NCBI GenBank assembly: GCA_036250225.1
Contig: JAPZLL010000024.1
Coordinates: forward strand, 248,001-312,000
Direction of reading: 5' to 3'
From: Cercophora sp. LCS_1
Taxonomy: Eukaryota > Ascomycota > Sordariomycetes > Sordariales > Lasiosphaeriaceae
DNA: 64,000 nucleotides
The first letter of the stretch is position 1; each line of letters starts with the position of its first letter. Below are positions 33,364 to 45,462 of the stretch, piece by piece. Made by a program: the position numbers and the translations under genes. Below the pieces are notes generated by a model. The model was not told the DNA's origin. It was given only the letters and a program-made list of their open reading frames with translations, and made no database searches.

Positions 33364-35299
33364 ATGGACGAAGATTCCGGTTATGTTCACGTCTCTGACG
33401 CCAGTCTCGATGCTCCATCACGCAGCGGCAGCTCGGAATTCTCGCATTCAGAGCCTGAGCAGTGTGATGACTGCAACGAGCGAGACTCGAGTTAGATCTG
33501 CATCCAGTGCGCAAACTCTGTGTTCTGCGAGGAATTCTGGGAGAAACAAATGGCACACCGGGAAGATCAAGTCCGTCGTAACAAAAGGAGCAGGGCAGGA
33601 CCCACTGTACCGCACGAGAAGGTGTTGGTAGAAGTCCGGGACCGAACGTCCAGAATCTTCAACTCACATCTCCGCCAAGCTGACCCGTCTTACGTCTGGG
33701 ACTACGGAGCGAAATAGTTTGGGGTCACTCGAGCCAAGAATAGAGCCGGCCAGTTTGTTTTTGGCAGCACAGATCGGTTCGCAGCCCTCATGGACAACGG
33801 TTTAATCCTGATTATGCAGAGCAGTTCCCGAGCATTGTTTCATTCATCGGGGATACGGAGGCTGGCAAGAGCACTATTGTCAGCATGCTCATCACCTTCA
33901 GGGGTCCCTCAAAGGCCGATGCGACGACGGGATTCTTCCCGTTGCCGGATCCCCCGGTGATTCACGCCCCACAACGGGGGACGTCCAACTGTTCCCAGAC
34001 CCGGGAACCTAGCGCAATGAGGTGCAGATTCTCTTCGTAGACTGTGAAGGGCTCAACGGCGGCGAGAGAACCCCGAGAGGTCTTGAGCACGAATCTTCGA
34101 CAACCCCCATTCGAAATTATCGGCGCCGCAAAGAACTCCAATCGGTTGGCCAGAATGGTGGCAGCAGCAAAAGGGAGCAGGTGGTCATGGACCTTTTCCC
34201 AAAGTTGCTTTACACATTCTCAGATGTAGTGGTATTCGTGATGAAGGGAGCAAGGTATGAGACCTTTGGTGCCATTCGGGGTTACTCTGACAGCAAAAAA
34301 GGAAGCTGGACTGCGTCACCTCAAAACATCTTATCCTATGGGCATAGGCATCGATGGAGAGATCGATAAACCAGGTCGTCAAACCGCACATCATCATCGT
34401 CATCAACGCCACTGACATCGGCATGAAAGACGCAGGTTGGAATACGGACCACACGACGAAGACTCTTCTGGGCGACTTGAGCACCGATATTAACGAAGAC
34501 CCAATGCTAAGGGCTATGGCCGATAGCCTGCACAGCAGAGGAGGCCCTCGGATCGATACAGTTCGCGGTCTCGTCGAGTGTTACTACGCCTCCGTTACCA
34601 TCATCCCGCATACCTCAGAAGCCTTATTCCGCCAGGATGGACCAACAAGCCGAGTTCCTCTATCGCGCTATCAACCAAAAGTCGATGGAATCGTTCAAGC
34701 AGAAGCAAGAGGCAAAGATGGCCATGAATGCTGATCGTATGGAGCGACTTCTTTCTTCCGCATTTGACCATTTTCCACGCTCGATTGACGAACCATTTGA
34801 CTTTTTGAGCGAAAAAATGCGACGGAACCCCGTTCCAGGAACCTCGGCAGGAAGTATTTTGCTGTTCATTTTGGCTTGCCGCAAAGCCAGCGGTTGCAAC
34901 GGGGTTGTGAGAGACTCCAAGACACTTTTTGACATGCTTGTCCCTGCCATGGCCTCGTGCGTGTTGATGGGCCTGAAGCGAAATGACCGGGGTGGCCAAG
35001 CTAAGGGGTTTCCCCCTTGCCGGTTCTTCGTACACCTCAGAAGGGCTTTCGATGACTTTCGTGATCTGTGGCTGCCCTGCACGCACAAGAGGAGGGGCCG
35101 TCGGTGCAGAAATTTCAAGTCCACGCACTCGAAGGGTCACCAAGGAGATGATGGCAAAGTTTTCGGGACCAGCGAGTTTGAGAATGATTTCTAGCATGAT
35201 TCGTTCTTCAAAGATTGGATTGGAGATATCGAACGCAAACTTCTGTCGCTTTAGGCTCAATTGGAGGACAGCCCTCTGACATCAAAAAGAGGCCAATGA
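33364..35299 (+). pseudogene. decayed zinc-finger/VLIG-like GTPase gene
   Basis: Collapsed homologue of the N-terminal part of the gene at 54040. From ATG 33364: a Cys finger (CDDCNERD...CIQCANSVFC), then KWFGV-like text, a P-loop (IGDTEAGKST), a G3-like motif (VDCEGLNGGE), SDVVVFV, a strand (HIIIVINATD), and a second Cys/His finger (PCTHKRRGRRC, with HSKGHQ). Breaks: TAG at 33493 and 33715 (the second where the homologue has Trp), one-base frameshifts near 33800, 33955 and 34630, a TAG near 34011, a TAG replacing a Tyr position near 34345, and TAG at 35192 and 35252 where CAG would restore a sensible protein. Many changes fit CpA-to-TpA mutation on one strand or the other. Family members are thought to be large dynamin/GBP-like GTPases. 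Confidence 0.75.
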
Positions 35300-35658
35300 T
35301 AACGTCCTATCTCGTTCAACACGACTCGGAGCCGACACCCATGGGATCTAGCACGTCAAAGCCAAAGAACGTGCACGCCTCAGAAGAGAATGCCGCTCGT
35401 ATTTACACGAGCAAGAGAGAATATGCGAAAGCCGAAGAAATATATCGCGACATTCTTGCTGAGAGGACGAAGAAGCTAGAGTTGAACGATCCTGACGTGC
35501 TCGACACAATGTCCAGTCTCGCCAACGTGCTCGAAAAGCAGAACAGCACCAATAAGATCGAGGAGGCGGCAAAGATACGCGATGCGATTCGCGAACGAGC
35601 CCTACGCAAGACCAGCAAGCCTGCGACCAAGTCGAAGAGGCTCTCAAGTCGCCGATAG
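35296..35658 (+). pseudogene. TPR fragment, probably the 3' end of the dead GTPase gene
   Basis: Open frame of 120 codons, containing a tetratricopeptide-like pair: ARIYTSKREYAKAEEIYRDI, then PDVLDTMSSLANVLEKQ. This is the kinesin-light-chain style of TPR common in fungal STAND and GTPase proteins. It directly follows the decayed GTPase frame. A second ATG at 35341 would give an N-terminus MGSSTSKPK, suited to N-myristoylation, so a small independent gene is possible. Most likely a surviving C-terminal exon. Confidence 0.4.
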
Positions 35659-36441
35659 CTAGCTTACCACGCATTTATATCCCTCAAGAGGGGTCTCGAC
35701 GAACACACCGCACACTCAGAGGTACAGCCATGAGCCATTAGAGTGGAGGAGGTACTCATTTAGATACACCTCTCGGAGCAACATTCGTTCCAATTGCTCG
35801 CCAAAACTTCAAATTACGCTGGATATGATCCTCGGACCTAGGATTGGGGATTGGGAAGCCAAGATTGACCTCGATAGTTGGAAGTCAGGTTCTTTGCGGG
35901 CTGTAAATAATACGTTACGCTATGTTGGGGTTGCGGTGGATGATTAAACGGTTTGGATTTGAGGGCAGCTTCTTTGCCTGGTCTCTTGAGCCTCAACAGC
36001 TGCTTTCGTCCGCAAACGACGCGAACGACATGCTCCTGTGATGACTGCAGGGCTACCCTGCAGTCACGCTCCACCTCCTTTCAACGGGCTGGAAGGCGAC
36101 GAGCTGGGGCACCAATGTCTAACTAGCGACGTACAGTCACAAGCGCCGGACCCTGACAACCCCAGCACAAACGTTGACGCGTCACTAATCGAGAGGCGGT
36201 GAACCCCAGGGCAGGCGTCGGATTGCTTCAACACCCCGAACCCTCTGAGCACAGCGGGAGCAGAGGCAGGGACGAAGGTGCGGATTGATCTCCGAACTCG
36301 CATTAGGCCCGGCGCTTGTCGGCAATGGCAGGGTCCTTATCTTCGTTCAACTTGTTGCCTTGTTCCTCAGTGACATGACGGCTGGGGACTCAGATGGGAT
36401 GCAAGGTATCTCTTCTCTCTGGTATGGCTCTTTCGCACCAA
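35659..36441. other. intergenic, nothing recognised
   Basis: About 780 bp with short frames only; likely 3' UTRs and decayed sequence. Confidence 0.3.
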
Positions 36442-39400
36442 TCATTCGCCGTCCAGACTCATCAACGTCGACCCCTTCAACTCCCTGACCATTTTGTCCA
36501 ACGGGCTCTTCTCAAACAGCGACGCCAACAACCCATAGACCACCAAACAGAGAGGAACCTCAACACACAGCAGGCAGAGCCATAACGGCAGAAAAGCAAG
36601 TCGGAAGATGCCAAAGACGACGTTGATTGACGTCTTGACACCACCTCGAAGTTTCCACGCCGACCCGGCGCCGCGAGAATCTTCATCTGCATGTGTCTTT
36701 TCATCACCCGCACCCATCCCGGCTCCCGATGACCATTCCCGGCCGGACCACCTCGTAGAAAAGAGCCCTGGAAGTAGAAACCGACACGCGAATCTGATTT
36801 CGTTGATCGGGAATATGATAAAAAGACAGAGGACCAATCTGGGGAGCGAAAGCTTCGTTCTGCCGTTGCCCTCATGTTTCGTTGCGTCCATGTCGGCCCC
36901 GAGCTCGCAAAGTCGACTTTCGATACTCTTCCGCCCATCAACAGCCTCCTTGGGCTCAGGGCGCTCCGGTGAGGGCAAGGTTGGCCTCGGGTTGAGCTTG
37001 CTTCGGGTGAGGACCGAGGCTTTGAACGTCTTTGTCAGGTAGCTGAACCTCGTGACGTTGAAGGCGATGAGGAGAAGCGGCACTACGACCGCGGCCGAGA
37101 TGTAAACTGCTGCTGTTAGTCTGAGTGCGTCAGGGCAAGGGGCGGTCGGTCGTCCGCACATATGTACTGGGATACGAAACCGAGCTCCATGCCGTCTTCA
37201 GTCTTGGGAAATTCGGCGATATCGACGGAAAAGACAGCCGCCATAAAGGAAAGAGGAGCCTATGAATTTTTGCGGTCAGTCGCGGTAATTTGGTGCTTTC
37301 GGGGACGTAGGCCAATTACTGACAAAGATGATGGTCACCACGGTAAAGACCATGAGTGTGGTGCCTTGCCGGGACGTTTCTTCGGCCATGCTTCGTGCCC
37401 AGCGAGCTTCGAGGACATTGGAATACTTCTGCTTTAGGTCGATGAGGGCATTGAGCTGGATCCCGTGTCAGCTATCGGGGACGGGCCGTTTTTGCTTGGT
37501 TACGTTACTGCGTCAGAGGTCTTTTCTGCGTGCTTCTCCATAGACTGGGCCTGGCCGTAGAGCCCTTGAACATAGGCAAGGTTTGCCTTTCCGATTTGCA
37601 GACCATCGGAGAATTCTGGCGCTTCGCGAAGAGTGGAAATGACTTTGAGCTGGTCCTGAAAGAGCACCATCATGATGTGTAGCTCGTCGCGTATATCCTT
37701 GATATCTCGCAGCAAGGCCATCTCCGGAGCAAAACTAACCATGTTAACACTCTCTTCCCTTGGCGTATCATCGTTAATATGGGCGATGTGGTGGGAGAAC
37801 GTTTTGAAGAGGGATGCCTCTCGATCAGCCTTAAACGGGGGGGTTTTTTTTTAGCAGTGACAGCACCGTTGGGAGTCTAAATAACTCACGATAAGACCGA
37901 TTTGGTTGTCGTAGGTTTCTAGGATGTTGGGAAACCTGCCAAGGTGGCGGCTTGGGTCGAAGCAGGCTCTCAGACATTCGCGAACTATACTGTGGACAAG
38001 AGAGCTCGAACTATGTCTCCTAGGCGACTGTCGTTTGATGTTTTTCCACACGTCAGTTCGACCTCTAGGGTCAGAATCGAGAGGGTCGCCATGACTCCAT
38101 CTGGTGGGAAAACTGGTGATGATGGTCCCTGCCCCTGGTCAGTCTCGGAGACATGTCATGCTACGCAGCAAGTAAAACTGACCATCGGACAGTTTCCACA
38201 GCCAAAGTTGGTCGACCATCATGACGGGTTGGTTAGGTTTTGGAATCGTTGGACTGAAGCTTGAGTACGCGTCCTAGAAGCTGGTCATTGTCTCGGTCCT
38301 TGGTGTCCTTCAGGTTGTAGTAGCAGTACTGGTCGAAAGTCCGCCGGTTGTGCAACGGATTCTGTCGGTCGAGATAAAACTGGAGAAGCAATTTGTGTTT
38401 GTCCTTTTCAGGTTCCGCCTCTCGAGCCTCGGGTGATTTGTCGACAAAGGCGGCCATCTCCTCAAGTTTGCTCGCCGTCTCCCAGTGGATATATGGCATC
38501 TAACACTGTCAGCGCAAAGCCCAAGACCTTAAAGGTGGGCGGGTGAACTATACTCACGTAGAGACAGTGTGCTACGTAGGTCTCGTCACTGCCCGTCGCA
38601 ATTAATCTCTGGCACGTTGGTCTCATGAATCTGGCGTGATGTCCTGTGGATCCTCGGTGTTGCCATTCTGTCCACATCTCCTTACCCAACACTGTATCGC
38701 GCATGCGTGCGGTCCATATCTCTCCGATGCATTGTCGTGTCAGGACCTTGTTATGGTTTAGGGTGTTAGTCTGGTGAATAGGATATGGCAAACGGGCTTT
38801 TACCTCAACCCAGATCATCTAAGTTTGCTTGGTCAGTTTGGAGTCTGATAAGGTGTAGAGGCGGTCAGGGCGTTCCGCCCGCTGAGTAGGTGCACGTACA
38901 TTATTCGCCGGGAGATGAAGCCACCTGAACTTTCCACTTCCCTTCGTCGTGGTACGGCGCGCTCTTGCCTGTGAAATACCCTCAACGGTGTGCCGGGAAG
39001 GCTCGATGACATCCGAGTCACCGGAAAATGCTACTTCCTCCACATGGAAGAGCTTGTCGACATCAGCTGTTTTGGGGTCAAGTGCGTTTGAGACCTCGTT
39101 GCGGAAAACTCAGCAGCTTCGAGGAGCTCGTGAACCGCTACCCGTATATTCCTCTCTGTTTTGTCCTCTTTAGCATTGTCTCGTGCCTTCTTGGCCGAAT
39201 CTAGCGGGGCGTCGTGGTTGTTGTCGAGGATGTCGAGGACCGGATTTTCTTTCAGGAGCCTTCCCATGACATCCTCGTCTCCCCAAATAGCGGCAATATG
39301 AACTGGTGTCTGGCCGTCACGGTCCTGGTAACCCACATTTGCACCGGCTGAAAGAAGGGCAGCAATTACCCCATGGCGCCGGTAACGGACTGCGTGATGC

Positions 39401-41229
39401 AAAGGCGTTTGCCCGTGACTGTCTGGAATGTTGACATATGTTTTTGACCGTTTTGTGGCAAGGAACAGCTCAACCACAGTGTTGTGGCCAGACATAGCGG
39501 CCAGATGTAGTGGGATCTGCTGGTCTGTAACATTAGCCGCAGGGATGTCCTCAGGAAGTAACTCGGATACAAGCCAGGCGAAACCGAGCAGTGAAGCGGT
39601 TTCCAAAACGGTGAAGTTGCTGAAAGGCTTCGGTGCTGGAGGGTATAATTTCTCCCAGTATTGTGGGAGCCATACCCAAGAGTATTTAGGGCCGCACAGC
39701 AGTCTGATTGTCAGTCCGATTGTCCGTTTGGCAACCAAGAGAATGGACGGAGTCTGTCGGATGTGAGCCACCCAGTTAACTGCAGCATAAGTATAAAACG
39801 AACGACTTTCGACTTCGACTTCGACTTCGGACTCGGGTGATCCAGAAGAGGCTGCTGCAACTATACCGAGGAATTTCAGGCAGACGGCGCCCATGTAATA
39901 GTGAGGATCATTTCGGATGCTTGAACCCTCCCGCTTTGCGCTCCAAGTTTTCATAATGCGTTTTTTAAGGCTAGAATGAAAGAAATCCAGGCCCTCTCTG
40001 TCTAGCTTCACTAGCAAGCCAGTCTCGAAAGCCCGTTGCGCAAATAGCCGTGCCTGGGTCTTATCGGTGCGTAATCCAGTAGTAGCTGCAATGACGAGCT
40101 CTTCTTGTGTAAGCGGACGGGTTGCAATAACCAGAGGCACGAGAAAGTCCGCCACATCTCTTTGGCCGCCGACACGCTCAATGATGGTGTCGTAGAAATT
40201 GCCAAGATCATGAACAGAACCACGAAGGTCTTCCAAAGCGATGATCATATCGGCATAATCTTCGGTGTCGCCAATTAGCAACTCCACGCGATCCATGATT
40301 TCGCTTGCTCGCTTGAATGAGCCAGTTGACATGCAAAGCGCCTCTGAAGCAAATGCCGCTTCATCGAATCCGGGGTTCCAGCCGAAGTCGGCCTTTAAGT
40401 GCTCAAATCGACTGACGATGTAATGTCGAAGCGACACGATCATAAGATATTGCAGCTGTATGTCGTGTCGCCCTTTGATGTGGGCGGGAACTCTCTTTTC
40501 AAGCTGGAGGGATGGCCGAGAAGTCAAGAGGAGCTTGACAGAGGGCCTGCCTTTGATTGTGCCGCAGATGGTGGCAAGAAGATGTGTCAACGTTTCTTCA
40601 TCTTCAGCTAAACGTGCCTCGACGCCGCTGAAGACGAAAACTATGGTTGACCATGTAGCCTCATCAAGGGCGAGCCTCAAATTTGTCATATTGGAATCGA
40701 CGACCTGTTGGCGAGGATCCAGGCCTTGCTCTCGTCTTGATAAGAGTAGTTGCTCGGTGATCGAGTTGAAAGCCATAGCGACTGAGCCATTATTGCTTGA
40801 TTGTTCCCCCTGTGAATTTGAGTTGAAAGAGAACTCGCAAATGAAGGTGTTGGTGTCCTGCGCCGCTCGGGGTCGCAGACGAGACTCGAGAAGGTCTGAA
40901 GTTATGAGAGACTTTCCGCTGTCGGGAGAACCTGTGATCCAGAGAACCTGGACACCACTTGTATTTTCCCATTGGCGGTAAGCGTCCGTCTCCCAGATCC
41001 AGCGCGTCCAGCCAGGCGCGGCACGAAGATCTTGTTTGTGCCCTTCTCCGCTGAGGGGTTGGGCGCGCTTAAGTGGCGGGTGCTCCAAAGTCTCATTGAG
41101 CAGTTGGACGCGTTGGAGTGTTCGCCAGATGCGTTTGGATGGTCGGGCGCGTTTGAATCTGGCAGATTTAGGCGACGGCGGGCGGGGAGGCGCGAGTATT
41201 TCGTCCAAGTCTAAGCTCGAGAAGTCCAT
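36442..41229 (-). pseudogene. NACHT-like / ankyrin / CorA-like membrane protein gene, with two apparent frameshifts
   Basis: Start ATG at 41229. Residues about 92-110 hold a P-loop (WITGSPDSGKSLI). The Walker B position reads IVFVFSGVEA instead of the usual DALDE type, and LLLTSRPS follows. Then a winged-helix region (RPLTQEELVIAA) and three to four ankyrin repeats (TPLHHAVRYRRHGVIAALLSAG). Downstream exons: 15-nt micro-exon 38818-38804 (MIWVE), 38746-38558, 38499 onward, then CorA-like exons with LMVFTVVTIIF-APLSFMAAVFSVDIAEFP. The last exon, from about 37115 to 36442, holds further membrane segments. Two breaks are not explained by introns: near 39101-39108 (before VDKLFHVEE) and near 38255-38265 (before MMVDQLWLW). 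Either a pseudogene or two sequence errors. Confidence 0.75.
38804..38818 (-). other. 15-nt micro-exon (MIWVE) of the NACHT-ankyrin gene
   Basis: Bounded by a CTTAG acceptor and a GTAAAA donor. The preceding exon ends PANN. Confidence 0.75.
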
Positions 41230-41794
41230 CGCGATGGGCCTCAAACATCGCAGAACAGAAGGTTTGTCTGCCAAAGATGAGGGTGCGTCCCGACCTGCGA
41301 CGTGTTGCCTTTCTCTTCTGCGGAAGAAACGAATGCAGGCGCCTGTGCCAGGCGCATGTGCCACAGGCCTCATACCTCTCTATCTTCCTCATCCGCCCGA
41401 CTGATTGGTTGATGCGTCCAGTTGCTCGCGTCGGTGAGTGGACATGATGCATGCGGGTGGGCTTGCTGGCCAATCCTCCCCAGCCACCAGTTCATCCCCC
41501 TGTCCCCTTAACTCGACCCACTGTCGCGTCGTGGATCACAGGCACTGGTCAGCGCACGCTGTCATTGTTACTGACAAGGTAACTTCACGTGATCTCGGGC
41601 TACCCTCACACACACATCCCTACCCACCACACAACATTCCTTGCACCTCTCTGGACTCCGGATAGCTAGATGCCCCGTATTGCCGCCTGAAAAAACAAAA
41701 GCAAAAAAAACCAAGTCTTATATCGGAGGTCGCTTGACAACTTCTTCGGCGCCGATGCGGATGCCCCTATTCCTCAGTTCAAGATCGGACTACG
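41230..41794. promoter_or_regulatory. intergenic between HET gene and NACHT-ankyrin gene
   Basis: About 560 bp, both neighbours on the minus strand; holds the promoter of the ankyrin gene and the HET 3' UTR. The ankyrin frame also stays open upstream to an ATG at 41373. Confidence 0.35.
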
Positions 41795-44133
41795 CTACCA
41801 TATTGTTATCTCTGACTCCGGACAGCTTTCGAACCAATCGAAATCCTTCGGTATATGAGAGAGCCCAACCCGACGATAAACAACACCTTCACCGCTCTCG
41901 CCTACAACCAAAACCAATCCTATGTACATGAACTCGGTCAACCCGGCGGTTGTGGTGGACCTTTCCTCCAGGATGACTGGGACACAGTAGAGAGATGGTG
42001 CCCCGGGATCGAAATTTATTTCCTCCTCCCATGTCGGGTTGGCAACTTCTCGCTCGCCAGACCTAAAGGGATCGAGCTCTTCCGAAACATCTTCTCGCAC
42101 GGGTGCAAAGTTCTCCTTGACGTCAATGTCAAAGATGAACGGAAAGCCCTTGCTATTAAAGCCAAGACGAACCGTTTTCATGCGGCACCTTGCTTTCAGC
42201 TCGCCAGCGGCGACTTCTCCAAAGGGGTTCGATCCCTTGGGAGTTGTCGATGCTGACAGAACAACAAACAGACCTGAATTGACTGCCAACTCTCCGTCTT
42301 CGCGTATAATCATTTCGTCAAGGACAACGTGGGTTTTCCCAGTGATCTCGACCGAGAGCGGGCTCCATGTTGGAGCAGTATAGGCGTCATGTCGGCGTGT
42401 TGCAACACCGCAATGTGACCCATCTGGAGGGCCACCCGGGGGACCATCCGGGGGAGACATCCACAAAAGGCTCCTCTTGAGGTCGCTTTTCCAGATACCG
42501 GCTAAGTAGACATCGTCGCGGTCGAGCATAAGTTCGTAGAATCGGCGTGCGAGACCCGACAAGGCGGGAAACAGGTCTTCCTGCTTTGTCAGTTTCCGCT
42601 TCGAATATTCCACGAGCATGGCATTCCAGGCATCGTAGTGGAAGCATTCTGGTGTTGGGAGCATGCTCCCCGAGTGCACTTTGGCTGATCGGATGACTCC
42701 CTGCAGGTAGGGAAGATCTGATTGTCCGCCCCTCATGGCAAAATCGCCCGCCCGTCGCGGCTCGCCGCATGGCGTATTCTCTGACGCCAACATGTTTGAA
42801 CACGCGAATGAAACTTGTATCTGTCCAAACAGCAGAAGCCGGCGACTCAAAATCTGTTCCTGTAACGTCCACCCGCGGCTGTTGAGAGTGTTGGCGCATT
42901 GCCTTTCGCGCTGATCGCGAGGGAACATTTCCCTCAGGCTCGGCGCGACAGTCATGAACGTAGGAGTCTCGGGTTTCCTAGCGCCAACTTTGCAGCGCTG
43001 CAGACTGATTGTACAGGGATAGACGGCTGCTGTGTCGCGCTTCCGAAAGAGACCCTGGAATGCGTTGGTCGAAGCCGCGGCGGCGATGGTCATGAACGAA
43101 TTCCAGTAATAATCGCCCATTTTCGCAGATTCCGTTTCCCAGTCAGTTTTGCAGTCCTGTAGGATGCAAAGTGAGTCGATCCATAGATAGCGGAAGCCCA
43201 GGCTTCTTGCCACTTCGATGGCTTCGGAAAAGGTCCGTGGGAGAGAATGTAACGGAATTGCCCGCCGACGGGCATGTAGAGTCTTCGAGGTCGTAGTAGC
43301 CGGCTGCTTCTGACCCCAGCAGTGACTAAGTGTGAGGTAATGGCCAACCTGACCTTTTGACGAAACATGTAGGAAGGGATGCTCCGCAGCACTTCGGCCA
43401 CCAACATCAATGATCCGTGTTGGGAGTCTTGGAACCGGTCCCCTTTGTGTCGAGCATTCGCTGTGGTTCTTCTCACAGAAATCGAACCACTGCTTGATGA
43501 GCGCTATTGATGCGGAGGACCCGGTGCTGTGTATTCTTTCGGTAAACAGAGCTGGATCTGGCGAGAAAAGAGTGGATAGCGATTTGGGGTCGTGGTGCCT
43601 TCGTATCATCGTCAGTCAAATTCTTTTATTCGAGTCAGGGGAGTTCACCCGGTCATGTTAGGGATAATAGGTGGGGTCGGGCCCTTAGTTGGGTTATATC
43701 TGCCAACCAGTCTAACAGACCATGCGTGATCAGTATGACCCTCCCGATGTCCTCTAATTTCGATCTCGTAGGTCTCGGACGGGTCCCAGAACTTTTGACT
43801 GCGTCTAGAATAGTCAGGCTGCCGTGAAACCTCCATCCTGATCTCGTAATCGGGAGTGCCTGTTACGTGCCACATGATAGCGGCTAAAACCATTCTGCAG
43901 AAATGGCAGCCCTGGTCGACAGAAAGCCGAAGAGATCTCATAGACGGATGAAGGACGCGCGAGTACTTGGGAAATTCCGGTGGAATCCCCAACATAGCTT
44001 TCCTGGCCCGTTGTGGCCACGATCGGATTTTCGTCGTCCTTTTGACGATTGGAGGTTGGAGCTTGAAGAGTTGACAGCTCTCACACAACATGCTGCCGTG
44101 AGGGGCCCTTGGATGGCGATTCGGCTTCGTCAT
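41795..44133 (-). CDS. HET-domain protein (heterokaryon incompatibility type)
   Basis: Exon 1 (44133-43649) and exon 2 (43598-41795) join to 762 aa (GTGAAC donor, GAAG acceptor). The N-terminal 160 residues hold a Cys-containing module (MLCESCQLF and DQGCHFC) typical of HET proteins. The HET domain has its three conserved blocks: YLTLSHCWG (about 249-257), RYLWIDSLCILQD (about 299-310), and GWTLQEQILSRR (about 405). The C-terminal half is variable, as in the family. HET domains trigger cell death when incompatible strains fuse, though most family members have no proven partner. No nonsense codon or frameshift is seen, so it looks intact. An upstream in-frame ATG exists, but the residues it would add look unlike protein. 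Confidence 0.88.
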
Positions 44134-45289
44134 TTTGGCAGCGCTGGTCCATTTTGCGTGAACAACAGTCGGCGGTCTGGTTTTGACGAGAGCTGAGCTG
44201 GGATTCGGGACAGCGCGAAGCGACCCCCTGGCGGCTATATGCCGATGTTCACTGGGGAGGCAACCGCGACCGCAGCAAGCATGGCTCGGGGGCTTATCTC
44301 TTATCGAGCCAATGGCCACAACCCGACCCTCGGTGAACACACCGAGCATGACTGCAGACCTCAAGCATCGCCGCCAATTCGGGCCGCTCCAGCTCGGCAC
44401 TTGACCTCTCAAGAGTCACTCCTACCCTCGCTTTCAATCTGCCGACCCTGAAACTATGCTGCACGACCATTGCAACTGGGAGGGGGAGGCGGTATCGTTG
44501 TCAAGGGCATTGTCACCGACAAGGTCAGCCTCCCCGGCCAACAGAATCGTTTTTGTTCGGACTTGAACAGACAATGTTGCACTTGATGGAATACGGAGAC
44601 ACAGCCTGGTTTCCATTTTATGAGCGCTGAAAAAGCCTCAACACCGTGGATTGAGAAGCAGGGTGGGAAGAGATACCGGATATTGAGTCGACAACCCTGA
44701 GCTTATGTTTCCACTTGAGAGTACTGTGGTAGTAAAATTGTCGTTTCCTTGGCGGTTTGCGGGGCTGCTCTTTCTAGGCCCGTTGATCGGGGATCGTTTG
44801 TTGATGTCGAATGTTGACGAGCGGTGTTGTTGGAGTTGGGAGCCAGTGCTGACGCCGCGATGGGCAGCGGCGACAACGGTGGTAGGTTGGTTTACACATC
44901 TATCCGCCCGGCTTTTTCGTTCCTTTCATGCTGCGGGACTACGCAGGGTGAGGTTGACTGGGTGTTGCAGGAAATCTTTCGCGAGGCAACTCCAGGTCGG
45001 TGCGGGGTCCGCCTGACGATTTGCGGTGGTGCCAATATTTGCATGCAGGCGCGTCTCAGCGCAGCAGACTCAGAGGCAGCAAAACCCCAATGAATGACAT
45101 CTCTGCAACATCTTGGATATGGCTTCCCTGCGACTAGAAGACTTTCTGCGCGTCCTGCTGGCTCTCGCACCACCGGAAGTTCAAAAAGCAGACGAGAAAA
45201 CGAGAACGTGAAAAGATTCCAGTCGACATCTTCTGGTAGGCAAACCAATATTATGAACTAGATCTGGAGTTGACGAGGTACTGAGCCGC
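44134..45289. other. intergenic, no gene recognised
   Basis: About 1.15 kb with only short frames. It lies between the HET gene's 5' end and a GTPase-family scrap. Confidence 0.3.
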
Positions 45290-45462
45290 GAGCAGAAATC
45301 TAGCGCGAAGTGGTTTGGATTGCTGCGGGATGTACCGACCATTCTTGTTTCAGGGGGGCGCAGCGCGGCTCGAAATTATCATGACTCAAGGATTTGCGGA
45401 ACAGTGCTCACAGAATATTCCGAGCATCGTTTCTTTTATTGAACTGACCGGGGGAGTTGCCG
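45290..45462 (+). pseudogene. scrap of a VLIG-like GTPase gene (third copy)
   Basis: In two plus-strand frames the text reads SSAKWFGLLRD and, after a frameshift, AARLEIIMTQGFAEQCSQN, then IPSIVSFIELTG. It lines up with SSAKWFGVIRD ... CPRKVPSIVSFLGRTG in the intact gene (54.3-54.46 kb), and with the decayed gene near 33.7-33.85 kb. Similarity stops just before the P-loop. It is too short to be functional. Confidence 0.65.

Noticed and set aside
39090..39130. intron to explain the frame change before VDKLFHVEE
   Set aside because: Candidate donors (GTTTTC, GTCTCA, GTAGCG) give wrong phase or an intron under 45 nt; a frameshift fits better.
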